Assembly: GCF_040905785.1 (NCBI RefSeq)
Contig: NZ_JBBDQW010000072.1
Span: 62,001 to 126,000 of the forward strand
Reading direction: 5' to 3'
DNA from: Tistlia sp040905785
GTDB taxonomy: Bacteria > Pseudomonadota > Alphaproteobacteria > Kiloniellales > DSM-21159
Length of the DNA: 64,000 nucleotides
Of the stretch, positions 44,719-59,908 are shown in pieces. Under the pieces are notes generated by a model. It did not search any database, was not told the DNA's origin, and worked only from the letters and a program-made list of their open reading frames with translations. Numbering within the stretch: the first letter of the stretch is position 1; each line of letters opens with the position of its first letter. The position numbers and the translations under genes are program-made.

Positions 44719-45627
44719 ATGCGCTGGCAGGTCAACACGGCCCGCTCGTTCGTCGCGCTCAACCTGCCGGGCTACGAGGCCCTTCGGCGCTGGAAGCGGA
44801 AGCGCTCGGGATACCAGCCCGACCTGTCGAACCTCGGCTCCACCATCGTCGACCTGCGCTCTCAGGCGGATCTGCTGAAGGCCAACGGGCTGTCGTTCGC
44901 CGGAAAGGCGGTGCTGGAGATCGGATCGGGCTGGTTCCCCGTCGTGCCGCTGCTCTACCGATGCATGGGTGCTCGGCAGGTCGTGATGACCGATATCAAC
45001 CGCTACATGGACCAGGGCACGCTCGACACCGCCAGGGCCTTCGTTCTCGAGAGCCTGCCGGAACTCGCTGGCAGGCTGGGCTTCGATCCGGATCAACCGT
45101 GGCTGCGCCAGGGGCGGACCTTCGAAGGCCTGGGCCTCGTCTACCGTGCGCCCTTCGAGCCAGCAGGCTCCGGCATCGTCGTGGACTGCGTCACTTCGCG
45201 CACCGTGCTGGAGCATATCCCGCCGCAGGAACTGGCCCGCCTTTCTCGCGCGTGGCTCTCCCTGCTCTCACCGGACGGCTTCATGCTTCACAGCGTGGAT
45301 CATTCCGACCACCGCCAGCACGGCGACAAGCGGCTATCCCGCATCGACTTCCTGACATGGAGCGAGACGGGCTGGGACATCCTGACCCGGCTCGGCAAGA
45401 AGCAATGGCGGCTTCGGCATCCCGACTATCACCGGCTCTTCGGCTCGGCGGGTTTCGATCTGGCGGATGAGGCCACCGTCACTGATCCCAAGGCCGTCGA
45501 CGATGCCCGCCGCCTGTTTCTCAAATACCCCTACGACAGTCTCTACACGCCCGAGGAACTCGGCGTTCTCTTGAGCCACTACCTGCTGCGCCCCAGGGGT
45601 GCGGCGCTCGCCCTCGCTGCGGAGTAG
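44719..45627 (+). CDS. Class I SAM-dependent methyltransferase-like protein
   Basis: A 302-residue protein from ATG 44719, preceded by ctgggagga. The SAM-binding signature is VLEIGSGWFPVVPLLYRCMGARQVVMTDINRY (residues ~69-100: glycine loop then acidic Asp at the end of strand 2). SRTVLEHIPPQELARLSRAW fits the post-catalytic motif of many small-molecule or glycan methyltransferases, followed by FMLHSVDHSDH. The C-terminal half includes RLGKKQWRLRHPDYHRLFGSAGF. Acceptor unknown; similar proteins act in polysaccharide or lipid modification. Codons such as gga, ctt and cgg are more frequent than in neighbours, hinting at transfer. Confidence 0.75.
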   Translation: MRWQVNTARSFVALNLPGYEALRRWKRKRSGYQPDLSNLGSTIVDLRSQADLLKANGLSFAGKAVLEIGSGWFPVVPLLYRCMGARQVVMTDINRYMDQGTLDTARAFVLESLPELAGRLGFDPDQPWLRQGRTFEGLGLVYRAPFEPAGSGIVVDCVTSRTVLEHIPPQELARLSRAWLSLLSPDGFMLHSVDHSDHRQHGDKRLSRIDFLTWSETGWDILTRLGKKQWRLRHPDYHRLFGSAGFDLADEATVTDPKAVDDARRLFLKYPYDSLYTPEELGVLLSHYLLRPRGAALALAAE

Positions 45628-45706
45628 CCCGGGCAGCAAGAGAGCGGAGAGACGAGAGGAAGAGGCTCGGATAAAATTGGAGCGTCATCGTCCGACGGAG
45701 CCGCGC

Positions 45707-45726
45707 CGCTCGGCGTACGCCGAGCG
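45707..45726. repeat. Perfect 20-base palindrome between convergent genes
   Basis: CGCTCGGCGTACGCCGAGCG is identical to its reverse complement. It lies 80 bases past the methyltransferase stop and 27 bases past the stop of the convergent ABC gene. It could fold as an 8-bp hairpin with a GTAC loop (terminator without T-tract) or bind a dimeric regulator. Confidence 0.6.
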
Positions 45727-45752
45727 ACACCGCCCGAACCCGAGGCTTCGGC

Positions 45753-48700
45753 TCAGGCGATCTGGCGGCTGACGAGGGCGGCGAATACGCCCTGCTTGGC
45801 GATCAGCTCGTCGTAGCTGCCGGACTCGGCCAGGCGGCCGCCGTCGATGACGAAGATGCGGTCGGCGCGCCGGATCGTGCTCAGGCGATGGGCGATGGCG
45901 ATGCGGGTGCAGCGCAGCTCGTCGACGCCGCGGCTGACGATCGACTGGGTCTCGTTGTCGAGCGCGCTGGTCGCCTCGTCGAAGATCAGGATGCGGGGAT
46001 GCCGCACGAGGGCGCGCGCGATCATCAGCCGCTGGCGCTGCCCGCCCGAGACCGTGGTGGCGGCGTCGTTGAGGTAGGTGTCCATGCCCATCGGCATGGC
46101 CTCGACGTCCTTGTCGAAACCGGCCCGCCGCGCCGCGTCCCAGGCCTCCTCCCGCGTCGCGTCGGAGCCGGCGGCGATGTTGTCGAAGATCGTGCCGCTC
46201 AGCAGCTTGGCGTCCTGCAGCACGACGCCCAGGCTCTGGCGCACCAGCCGGCTGTTCAGCGTCGCGATGTCGAGGCCGTCGATCAGCACCGAACCGGCCT
46301 CCGGCTGCTCGAAGCCGAGCAGCAGGCGGATCACCGTCGACTTGCCGCTGCCGGAGGGGCCCACGAAGGCGACGAACTCCCCGGGCTCGATGGCGAGCGA
46401 CAGGTCGTCGAGGACCGCCGGCGTGCCGGGCGCGTAGCGGAAGCGGATGTTGCGCAGCTCGATGCCGCCCCTGATCTCCCCGGGGTCCTTCTTGCCGCTG
46501 TCGTTCTCTTCCTCGGCCTGCAGGATCGGCGTCACGCGCTCCAGCAGCGGGCGCACCAGGGTCAGCTGCACCGCCACGCCGACCAGCCCGATGACGGCCG
46601 TGGTGAACTGCACGTAGGCGGTGATGAAGGCGCTGAAGTCGCCCGGCGTCATGATGTCGGAGAAGGCCGCCGCCTCGATCTCCTGCCAGCTGCGCGAGAA
46701 GTCGAAGAAGGCGTCGAGCTGGCCCGACTGCCAACCGATCACCGCCAGCACGATGACGACCGCGACGAAGGGGAAGACGCCGTTCATGACCTTGACCAGG
46801 TTGGTCCAGCCGTTCTGGCGGTTGGTGAAGCCGGCGTACTTCAGGAAGTCGCGCTGCCAGAGCCCGAAGGCCGTCGCCTCGCTGCCGGTCACCCGCAGCT
46901 TCTCGACGGCGCCGAGAAGCTGGAAGAGCAGGCCCTGCACCTTGCCGTCGAGGAACATGCGCTTGCGGTTGAGCCCGACGATGGCGCGGCCGATCAGGTA
47001 TCCGATGAGGGCGTAGGCCAAGCTGACGCCGCCAACCAGTAGGCCCAGCAGCCAGTCGTAGACGACCATGAGTCCGAGGCTGAAAAGGCCCATGATGCCG
47101 GCGATCGAGGAGTTGATGACCGAGCCGGTGATGAGCTGGCGGATCTGGCCGATCGATTGGGCGCGGTTGGCCAGGTCGCCGACGGTGTACTGGCGGAAGA
47201 AGGGCGCGCGCAGCTTCAGCAGGCGGTCCCAGACCGCCGCCTCGACGCGCTGGTCGAGGCGTCCCTCTATGCGCAGCATCGCGATCGACTGCACGAAGTT
47301 GAAGACCGCGGCGGCCAGCAGGGAGGCGAGCACCACCAGACCCAGCACCAGGAGCTGGCCGATCTCGGCGCTCGGGATGATCGTGCTGACGATGTAGCCG
47401 GTCGCGACCGGCGTCACGATCGAGGCAATGCCCGCGAGCACCACCATCCCGACGATGTAGGCGAAGTCGCGCGCATTGCCCGGGATGCTGAAGTCGAGCA
47501 GGCGGCGCCCGTCGATCTTGCCCTCGGGCAGCGGCTTGTAGAGCAGGTGGACGACCGGCTCGATCTGCCGCGCGAGCGCCGCCGTGACGTCCTGGTCGAT
47601 GCCGGCTGCCGGATCGACCAGGCGATAGCGTCCCATCGCGGTCGGCAGCAGCGCGCAGGGCCGCCCGGCCGGGCCGTAGCGGCCGATCAGGGGGCCGTAG
47701 TCGTCGTGCAGCCAATCCTCCGGCAGGGTCACGCGCCGGCACTGCACCGCCGAGCGGGCACAGAGGTAGAGCAGGGGGTCCTGGTCCTTCGGCACCGCCG
47801 CGAGCCCGCCCTTGGGAAGCGAGAGCGCGATGCCCAGCTCGCCCGCCGCCGCTTCCAGGGCCGCGACCAGCGGCTCGCCGGCCGCCACGCCAGCCACCGG
47901 CTTGCGCTGCTCGATGACTGCCGTCAGGCTGCCGACGCTCGCCGACAGGCGCTCCCGCTGCACCGTCTCGCGCCGGGCCAGGCGCGCCACGACCTCCTCC
48001 TCCTGGCGCGCCGCGGCGGCCTCGAGGAGCGAAAGGGCGAGCCGCGCGTAGCCGGCGAGGTCCTCGGCGACCGTGCCCTGGGCCAGCCAAGCGGAGGTGT
48101 CGAGGCTCTTCAGGTCGGCCGCCCGCTCCAGGACGATCCAGCTTTCAGGCGTCAGCGGCAGGTGGTGCCCGCTCCAGCCGAGCCCGGCCAGCGGGCCCAC
48201 CGAGGCGAACTGCGCGTCGGCGGCGGGCGCAGCCAGCCAGCAGGTGTTCCTCCTGGCCAGGAACAGTCCCTCGGCCTCGCCGGACGCCGAGCTGCCGGCC
48301 TCGAGGCCGACGGCCTCCGGCGGCGGTGGCGGCAGCGCCATGGCCTCGGTCAGTCTCGCGATCCAGCCCTCGAGCAGGCCAGCGGCCGTCGTCGCAAGGG
48401 CGCCGTCGCGCGCCGTCGCGAGCAGGGCCGCCAGGGTGCCGGCAGCGATCCGGCCGCTGCTGGCCGGCACCGCGGTCACGCTCGCTCCGGTTGCCCTGCC
48501 GGATCCACCGGCGGGGGCCGGCAGGCCTACGATCAGCTCGCCGGCGCCGAGGCGCGCCAGATGCTGCCGCGGGCCGGGCCGACCATCGCCGCGCGGCAGG
48601 GTGACGAACAGGTCGACGGCGCCCTCGGTCACCAGCCAGGCGCGGCTCTCGTCTTGCGGTGCGAAAGCCTCGTCGCGGCCGAGCGCACCGGGCGCCGGCG

Positions 48701-48797
48701 TCGAGAAGCCGAGGGTTTCCGCCAGCGCCGCGGGCGTCGTGCCGCCGTCGGCGCGCTCGTCCCGGCGGCCTTCGCCTGTCGCAGCCTCTTCGGTCAT
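45753..48797 (-). CDS. NHLP/NHLM-type export ABC transporter, permease/ATPase subunit (ABC2)
   Basis: A 1014-residue protein. The start at ATG 48797 overlaps the stop of the preceding ABC gene by four bases. The first ~400 residues are a non-peptidase N-terminal region with no C39 motif, as expected for the second ABC protein of NHLP systems. Then come six spans (ARDFAYIVGMVVLAGIASIVTPVATGYIVS; SSIAGIMGLFSLGLMVVYDW) and the ATPase: Walker A FVGPSGSGKSTVIRL at residues 811-825, signature VSGGQRQRLMIARAL at ~914, Walker B RILIFDEATSALDN at ~933, H-loop IAHRLSTI. It is predicted to pair with ABC1 as a heteromeric inner-membrane exporter joined to the HlyD-like adaptor. A longer open frame in the same phase runs into ABC1 but has no homology. 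Confidence 0.87.
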   Translation of the reverse strand: MTEEAATGEGRRDERADGGTTPAALAETLGFSTPAPGALGRDEAFAPQDESRAWLVTEGAVDLFVTLPRGDGRPGPRQHLARLGAGELIVGLPAPAGGSGRATGASVTAVPASSGRIAAGTLAALLATARDGALATTAAGLLEGWIARLTEAMALPPPPPEAVGLEAGSSASGEAEGLFLARRNTCWLAAPAADAQFASVGPLAGLGWSGHHLPLTPESWIVLERAADLKSLDTSAWLAQGTVAEDLAGYARLALSLLEAAAARQEEEVVARLARRETVQRERLSASVGSLTAVIEQRKPVAGVAAGEPLVAALEAAAGELGIALSLPKGGLAAVPKDQDPLLYLCARSAVQCRRVTLPEDWLHDDYGPLIGRYGPAGRPCALLPTAMGRYRLVDPAAGIDQDVTAALARQIEPVVHLLYKPLPEGKIDGRRLLDFSIPGNARDFAYIVGMVVLAGIASIVTPVATGYIVSTIIPSAEIGQLLVLGLVVLASLLAAAVFNFVQSIAMLRIEGRLDQRVEAAVWDRLLKLRAPFFRQYTVGDLANRAQSIGQIRQLITGSVINSSIAGIMGLFSLGLMVVYDWLLGLLVGGVSLAYALIGYLIGRAIVGLNRKRMFLDGKVQGLLFQLLGAVEKLRVTGSEATAFGLWQRDFLKYAGFTNRQNGWTNLVKVMNGVFPFVAVVIVLAVIGWQSGQLDAFFDFSRSWQEIEAAAFSDIMTPGDFSAFITAYVQFTTAVIGLVGVAVQLTLVRPLLERVTPILQAEEENDSGKKDPGEIRGGIELRNIRFRYAPGTPAVLDDLSLAIEPGEFVAFVGPSGSGKSTVIRLLLGFEQPEAGSVLIDGLDIATLNSRLVRQSLGVVLQDAKLLSGTIFDNIAAGSDATREEAWDAARRAGFDKDVEAMPMGMDTYLNDAATTVSGGQRQRLMIARALVRHPRILIFDEATSALDNETQSIVSRGVDELRCTRIAIAHRLSTIRRADRIFVIDGGRLAESGSYDELIAKQGVFAALVSRQIA

Positions 48798-50935
48798 GCC
48801 ATCGACACCAGTTCTGCGTACCGGCCCTTCCGAGCGATCAGGGCGTCGTGGCCGCCCCGCTCGACCACGCGGCCCCGGTCCAGCACGATGATCTCGTCGG
48901 CGTCGCGGATCGTGCTCAGGCGGTGCGCGATGATCACGCAGGTGCAGCCGCGGCGGCGCAGGTTGTCGTCGATCGCACGTTCCGTCTCCGAATCGAGGGC
49001 GGCGGTCGCCTCGTCGAGCACCACCAGGCGCGGGTCGCGCACCAGCGCCCGCGCGATCTCGATGCGCTGGCGCTGCCCGCCGGAGAAGTTGACGCCGCTT
49101 TCGGCGACCCGCGAGTCGTAGCCGCCCGGCCGCGCGCTGACGATCTCGTCGATGCAGGCGTCGCTCGCCGCGCGCCGCACCGCTTCCGCCGGCAGCGAGT
49201 CGTCCCACATGGTGATGTTCTCGCGCACCGTTCCATCGAACAGGAAGATGTCCTGGTCGACGTAGCCGACCGACCCGATGAACAGCGCGCGCGGGATGCG
49301 CTCGACCGGCAGGCCGTCGAACAGCACCTGCCCGCCGGTCGGGCGGTACAGGCCGACGATCAGCTTGCCCAGCGTGGACTTGCCGCTCCCGGAGCCGCCG
49401 ACCAACGCGACCCTGGCACCCGGCTCGAGCTCCAGATCGAAGTGCTCGATGAGCGGATCGGTGACCGGGCTGTAGGAGAAGCTCACGTCCTTCAGGCTCA
49501 GCGCACCCGACAGCCGGGCCGCTTCCGGCTCGTTGGCGCGCCGGCCGTCGCTGCTCGGCTGCCTCGCGAGCAGGGGGTCGACGGGATAGTCCAGGACGTC
49601 GTCGAGGCGGCGCAGGTTGCTCTGCAGGAGCTGCAGGTTCTGCGTCACGTTGACGAGCTGTTGCATCGGCGTCGAGAAGCGCTTCAGCAGCCACTGGAAG
49701 GCGATCAGGTCGCCGACCGACATGGCGCCCCGGATTACGAAGATCGCGCCGAAGCCGAGCACGCCGGCCACGGTGAGCGCGTTGAGCACCGAGGGCACGG
49801 CGTCGAGACAGAGCGAGATCCGCCCCGACTCCTGACGCGCATCGACCACCTCGCTGTTGGTGCGCGCCCAGTTGCGGAAGAAGTAGGGCTCCGTGCCCAT
49901 CGCCTTCAGCGTCTCGATCGCCTGCAGGCCGCTCATGCCGATTGCCGTCAGCCGGGCCTCCTCGTTCAGCTGGCGGCCGTTGATCTGCTTGCGCTTCTCG
50001 CGGACCAGGCGTACCGCGACGACGTTCATCACCGTCAGCAGGACGGCGAAGGCGGCCAGCTCGACGTTGAACAGGAACAGCAGCGGCCCGAAGAAGGCGA
50101 CCATCACGAGGTTGAGCAGGTTGGTGCTGACGCTCTCGGCCAGCAGGTCGCCGACCTGCGCCGTCGTGCGATAGCGCGCGACGATGTCGCCGACCTGGCG
50201 CAGCCCGAAGTACTGCACCGGCAGCTGCAGGGCGTGCCACAGGAAGCGGCCGGCGGTGCCGATGGCGACGCCGATTTGCAGGCGCTTGAGGTACCACTGC
50301 TGCACGGTCAGCAGCAGGCCGTCGAGCAGGCCGGCCAAGACCAGGCCGATGATCAGCGGCAGCAGCCAGCTCGACAGCTCCTTGATCAGCACCTCGTCGA
50401 TGAAGACCTTCAGCAGGCCCGGCAGCAACAGGCCCGGCACGACCAGCAGCAGGGTCACGAGCAGGATGATCTCGATGGCGCCGCGCGCGCCGGAGAGATG
50501 GCGCGACAGCGAGGCGACCAGGCTCGGCGCGTGGCCCTCGCGCTGAAATCCGGCTGCCGGCCGCAGCTGGATCGCCTCGCCGGCGTAGTGTGCCGCGAAG
50601 GCCTCGCGCGTCGTGGAGCGGGCGCCGCCGGCCGGGTCGTTCAGCCAGACCCGGCCCGCCGCCGTGCCCTCCAGGACCGCGAAGCCGCTGTCGAGCTTGA
50701 CCAGGGCCGGCGTGCGCAGCCGAAGCGCGGCCTCGGCCTCGGCCGCCTGCTGCTCTGCTTCCAGGCCCAGGTTGCGCGCCGCCGCCACCAGGTTGTCGGT
50801 GCGGCTGCCGTCGCGCACCACGCCGGCTTCCTCGCAGAGGCGCTCCAGCGGCAGCCACTTGCCGTAGTGTGCGAGCACCATGCCAAGGGCAGCCGCGCCG
50901 CTCTCGCGGCCTTGCGACTGGAGCATCGTCGGCAC
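48794..50935 (-). CDS. NHLP/NHLM-type export ABC transporter with degenerate C39 domain (ABC1)
   Basis: At least 713 residues. The layout is C39-like domain (1-~140), six membrane spans (IEIILLVTLLLVVPGLLLPGLLKVF and on), then ATPase: GGSGSGKSTLGKL, NFSGGQRQRIEIARAL, LVVLDEATAALDSETE, IAHRLSTI. In active C39 peptidases the block reads LQMEAVECGAA; here it is LQSQGRESGAA, so the catalytic Cys is Ser. The active-site His block is replaced by KLDSGFAVLEG (Gly at the His position), while NDPA with the Asp remains. Cleavage of a double-glycine leader is thus not expected. The GTG at 50935 is a fallback start: conserved residues continue upstream (RVRVP) into the run of N. The true start is probably the GTG at 51018 that overlaps the HlyD gene's stop. 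Confidence 0.87.
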   Translation of the reverse strand: MPTMLQSQGRESGAAALGMVLAHYGKWLPLERLCEEAGVVRDGSRTDNLVAAARNLGLEAEQQAAEAEAALRLRTPALVKLDSGFAVLEGTAAGRVWLNDPAGGARSTTREAFAAHYAGEAIQLRPAAGFQREGHAPSLVASLSRHLSGARGAIEIILLVTLLLVVPGLLLPGLLKVFIDEVLIKELSSWLLPLIIGLVLAGLLDGLLLTVQQWYLKRLQIGVAIGTAGRFLWHALQLPVQYFGLRQVGDIVARYRTTAQVGDLLAESVSTNLLNLVMVAFFGPLLFLFNVELAAFAVLLTVMNVVAVRLVREKRKQINGRQLNEEARLTAIGMSGLQAIETLKAMGTEPYFFRNWARTNSEVVDARQESGRISLCLDAVPSVLNALTVAGVLGFGAIFVIRGAMSVGDLIAFQWLLKRFSTPMQQLVNVTQNLQLLQSNLRRLDDVLDYPVDPLLARQPSSDGRRANEPEAARLSGALSLKDVSFSYSPVTDPLIEHFDLELEPGARVALVGGSGSGKSTLGKLIVGLYRPTGGQVLFDGLPVERIPRALFIGSVGYVDQDIFLFDGTVRENITMWDDSLPAEAVRRAASDACIDEIVSARPGGYDSRVAESGVNFSGGQRQRIEIARALVRDPRLVVLDEATAALDSETERAIDDNLRRRGCTCVIIAHRLSTIRDADEIIVLDRGRVVERGGHDALIARKGRYAELVSMA

Positions 50936-50948
50936 CCGGACCCGGCCG

Positions 50949-50958
50949 NNNNNNNNNN
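50949..50958. other. Run of 10 N (assembly gap)
   Basis: Ten unknown bases interrupt the 5' part of the C39-type ABC gene. The stated length of 10 breaks the reading frame between a plausible GTG start at 51018 and the conserved domain, so the real gap length probably differs by one or two bases modulo three. Confidence 0.99.
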
Positions 50959-51014
50959 GCCGCGGGCCGCGCCGCCCGCGCCCGCAGCGAGCGCGGGCGT
51001 GACGGCGGCTTGTC

Positions 51015-52307
51015 TCACACGCCGCCTCCGTGGAACCAGGTGCCGAAGATCGGGATGATGTAGGCGAGCGGCGGATCCTCCTGGACCGCGACCTTGGCCG
51101 CCGCCGTCGTGCCGGCGGTGACGCGGTAGGGTGGGCCGACCGAAGAGGTCCAGGCCAGGCCGCTCGCGGTGTGCGGGTCGGCGGTCAACGAGATGACGAC
51201 CTCGATCGGTGCGCCGCCCTTGAGCAGTTGCTGCACGAGAGTCTCGTTGTCGATCTCGTTGCGCAGCTCCGCCTCCGTTGCCGGCTGCGCCCCGACCGAA
51301 ACGACGGTGCCGACAAGGGTCCCGTAGATCTCCGGCTCGACCGTATCCGGGGACACCTGCGCGGCCATGCCCGGCCTGACCCGCTTGCCGTCTCCCGGAC
51401 GGAAATAGCCGTAGAGCTGCAGGCTGCTGGTCGCGCTTTCGAGCTGCACGACCGGTGAGCCGGCCGCCAGCTCGTCGCCCTCGCGGGCCTCGACGGCGAC
51501 GACGCGGCCGGCGCGCGGCGCGACGATCCGGGAGCTCTCCGCGACCAGGGAGTGGAGCTCGGCGACTTTGCTTTCCGACTCGACGATCTGGTTGTCGAGT
51601 TCGTCGAGGGAGCTCTCCTGCGTGGCGATGAACTGGCCGAGCTCCGCACGGGCGTTCTGAATGTCGCTGCGCGTGGTCGCGAGGGCGACCCGAGCGTCGT
51701 TGAGGTCGCTGCGGACCTGCTCGACGCGCTGGCGCAGGACCAGCCCCTGATCCATCTCCCGCTCGAGCTGGGCGAGGTAGGGCCGGTAGTCCGCCACGCG
51801 CTCCTCGAGCACCGCGGTCTTCTCCTCGAGGCTGGCGATCGTCGCCTGCGTCGCCCCGCGCCGCCGCTCGATCTCCCGCTGGACCGCGGCCCCGCGGCGC
51901 TCCCGCTCGCTCTTCAGGGTGGCCAGGAGGCGCTGCTCGCCGCTCAGCTCCTCGCGATCGGTGCCGACCCGGACGACGGCGACGAGGTCGCCCTCGGCGA
52001 GCTCCGCGCCGACGCCGACGGCCAGCCGCTCGAGTCGGCCGGCGGCGGGGGCGCGGAGCTCCTGGAGCACGCCGCCCTCGTACTCGATGACGCCGAGGCC
52101 GCTGACGTCGACGCGGATCTCGCCGAGGATGCCCCATGCGATCCCGCCCAGCGTGACGATCGCCAGGGTCAGGGCGACCAGCCAGCCGCGCGGCGAGGTG
52201 AGGCGCGCCAGTCGGCCGATGTCCTGTGGTGTGGCTGCCTTCGCAGCGGCCGGCGCCTTGTCGCGCGCCTCTTCCTTCGTCGTCCGCTCGTTGCGACGAC
52301 CCAGCAT
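51015..52307 (-). CDS. NHLP/NHLM-type HlyD-family secretion adaptor protein
   Basis: A 430-residue membrane-fusion protein. RLTSPRGWLVALTLAIVTLGGIAWGILGEIRVDVSG (residues ~34-69) is the cytosolic edge plus single N-terminal span. VIEYEGGVLQELRAPAAGRLERLAV begins the biotinyl-lipoyl domain, then a long coiled coil (~residues 125-260, including QREIERRRGATQATIASLEEK-like heptads). The second lipoyl half starts at IVAPRAGRVVAVEAREGDE. The blocks TSPRGW and PPYRVTAGTTAAAKV match the NHLM HlyD subgroup. It is first in the operon hlyD-ABC1-ABC2, with a gggggcaggg ribosome site. It bridges inner membrane to periplasm or outer membrane. Confidence 0.88.
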   Translation of the reverse strand: MLGRRNERTTKEEARDKAPAAAKAATPQDIGRLARLTSPRGWLVALTLAIVTLGGIAWGILGEIRVDVSGLGVIEYEGGVLQELRAPAAGRLERLAVGVGAELAEGDLVAVVRVGTDREELSGEQRLLATLKSERERRGAAVQREIERRRGATQATIASLEEKTAVLEERVADYRPYLAQLEREMDQGLVLRQRVEQVRSDLNDARVALATTRSDIQNARAELGQFIATQESSLDELDNQIVESESKVAELHSLVAESSRIVAPRAGRVVAVEAREGDELAAGSPVVQLESATSSLQLYGYFRPGDGKRVRPGMAAQVSPDTVEPEIYGTLVGTVVSVGAQPATEAELRNEIDNETLVQQLLKGGAPIEVVISLTADPHTASGLAWTSSVGPPYRVTAGTTAAAKVAVQEDPPLAYIIPIFGTWFHGGGV

Positions 52308-52662
52308 CCCTGCCCCCCCTAGCGGCCCCGGTTGCGGATGTGCCAGTGGGCACCGCGCCGACCACCCCGCGTTCCATTCCACGTGCATTCGCGGCCGATT
52401 GCAAGGCTCGGGCTTTCCCAGCCGGAACGACCTCGGCCGGCCGCTTCGTTTCCCCGTCGTGTTTCGTCGCGTCGTGACAGGGGTTTAACTTGACCGCTCC
52501 GTGCGGCCATCGCACATTCGTTGCGCGAAAAGGGGCAAAGGGGTCGTGGCGCTACTTACTGACAAATCGCCTCGTTAGCGATTGCGGCGCAGATCGGCCA
52601 ACCGATGCTGCCCGCGGATTGCACCTCTTTTATGTTTCACAAACAGGCAAGGAGGAATTGGC
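52308..52662. other. Divergent control region of exporter and synthase operons
   Basis: These 355 bases separate the minus-strand exporter operon from the plus-strand 225-residue gene and synthases. No gene, and in particular no small leader-peptide precursor, was recognised. A weak plus-strand promoter candidate is TTGACC near 52490 with CACATT 17 bases on. A shared regulator binding here could control both directions. Confidence 0.5.
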
Positions 52663-53340
52663 ATGAAGGGGCAGGCTTCGCTCATCGTGGTCCACTACGA
52701 TCGCAAGGATCCGCACTTCAAGGAGTTCGTAACCAAGGCCGTGGAGGCCACGAAGGAGCACAAGAAGGGGCAGCGCTTCTTCACCTACGTGCCGCTTCAC
52801 GGTCCTTCCGACGTTGCCTACGTCTGGTTTCCCCACAAGTCCCATGCCGAACTGCATCCGGACAACCACGCTGCCGCGATGGTCGACAAGCATGGCGAGG
52901 CGAAGGCGGCGACGGCGGCGCAGAAGGCCCGCGGCGGCGTCAAGGGCCTGGGATCCGAGCTGATGCACACGGTCGCCGAGGCCGGCGAGGTGAACGGTCC
53001 GAAGCCCTATGTCATGGCCTACGGCCTCAAGGTCGACGGGGAGAAGAGCGACGCCTTCCGTGGCGCGGCCCGCCAGTTCATGGAGGCCAACCGGAAGTCG
53101 TCCAACCCGGTGCGAATCACCGTGCATCGGCCGGCCAGCGGCCAGCTCAGCACCTATCTGGTGCTGATCGGCGCCGACGACCTCGCTGACTTTGATCCGG
53201 ACGGCAAGCACAACCACTCGCGCCTGTCCGACGCGATCGGCCCTGAGAACGCGGCCGAGGTCGCGCGCAATCTCAAGGAGGGCGCTTCCTTCGTGTGGCG
53301 TCAGCCGTTGCGCTACGTGGCCGCCTTCAGCAACCCCTGA
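52663..53340 (+). CDS. Hypothetical protein with two similar halves, upstream of the lipid synthase
   Basis: A 225-residue soluble protein with a perfect aggagg ribosome site. It is not recognised. The two halves look alike: residues ~6-95 (VVHYDRKDPHFKEFVTKA, then GPSDVAYVWFPHKSHAELHPD, then AATAAQKARGGVK) and ~113-215 (YGLKVDGEKSDAFRGAARQF, then GQLSTYLVLIGADDLADFDPD, then AAEVARNLKEGAS). Each half has a strand-helix-strand-strand order like dimeric alpha-beta barrel (EthD/ABM-like) folds, so a pseudo-dimer is plausible. It has no signal peptide or membrane span. It is 104 bases ahead of the first synthase and probably cotranscribed, which suggests a role in product handling or synthase accessory function. 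Confidence 0.8.
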   Translation: MKGQASLIVVHYDRKDPHFKEFVTKAVEATKEHKKGQRFFTYVPLHGPSDVAYVWFPHKSHAELHPDNHAAAMVDKHGEAKAATAAQKARGGVKGLGSELMHTVAEAGEVNGPKPYVMAYGLKVDGEKSDAFRGAARQFMEANRKSSNPVRITVHRPASGQLSTYLVLIGADDLADFDPDGKHNHSRLSDAIGPENAAEVARNLKEGASFVWRQPLRYVAAFSNP

Positions 53341-53444
53341 GGTCGGCGGATCGGACCGGCCGCCCTCGGGCGCGGTCGGCACGAGAGTTCAGCGGCCGGT
53401 CCGGGCAGGGTAGTTCGGGCCGGCCGTTCATTTTGGGGGTTCCA

Positions 53445-59894
<6,450 letters not shown>

Positions 59895-59908
59895 CCCCGC
59901 GGCGCGCC

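Noticed and set aside
40907..45627. Complete phosphonate degradation operon
   Set aside because: Only the transporter (D, C, E, E) is present; no C-P lyase, phosphonatase or phosphite dehydrogenase gene lies in the window.
52308..52662. Search for an NHLP leader-peptide precursor near the exporter
   Set aside because: No small frame with a ribosome site, nitrile-hydratase-like leader or GG cleavage motif was found here, nor at 45628-45752 or 53341-53444.
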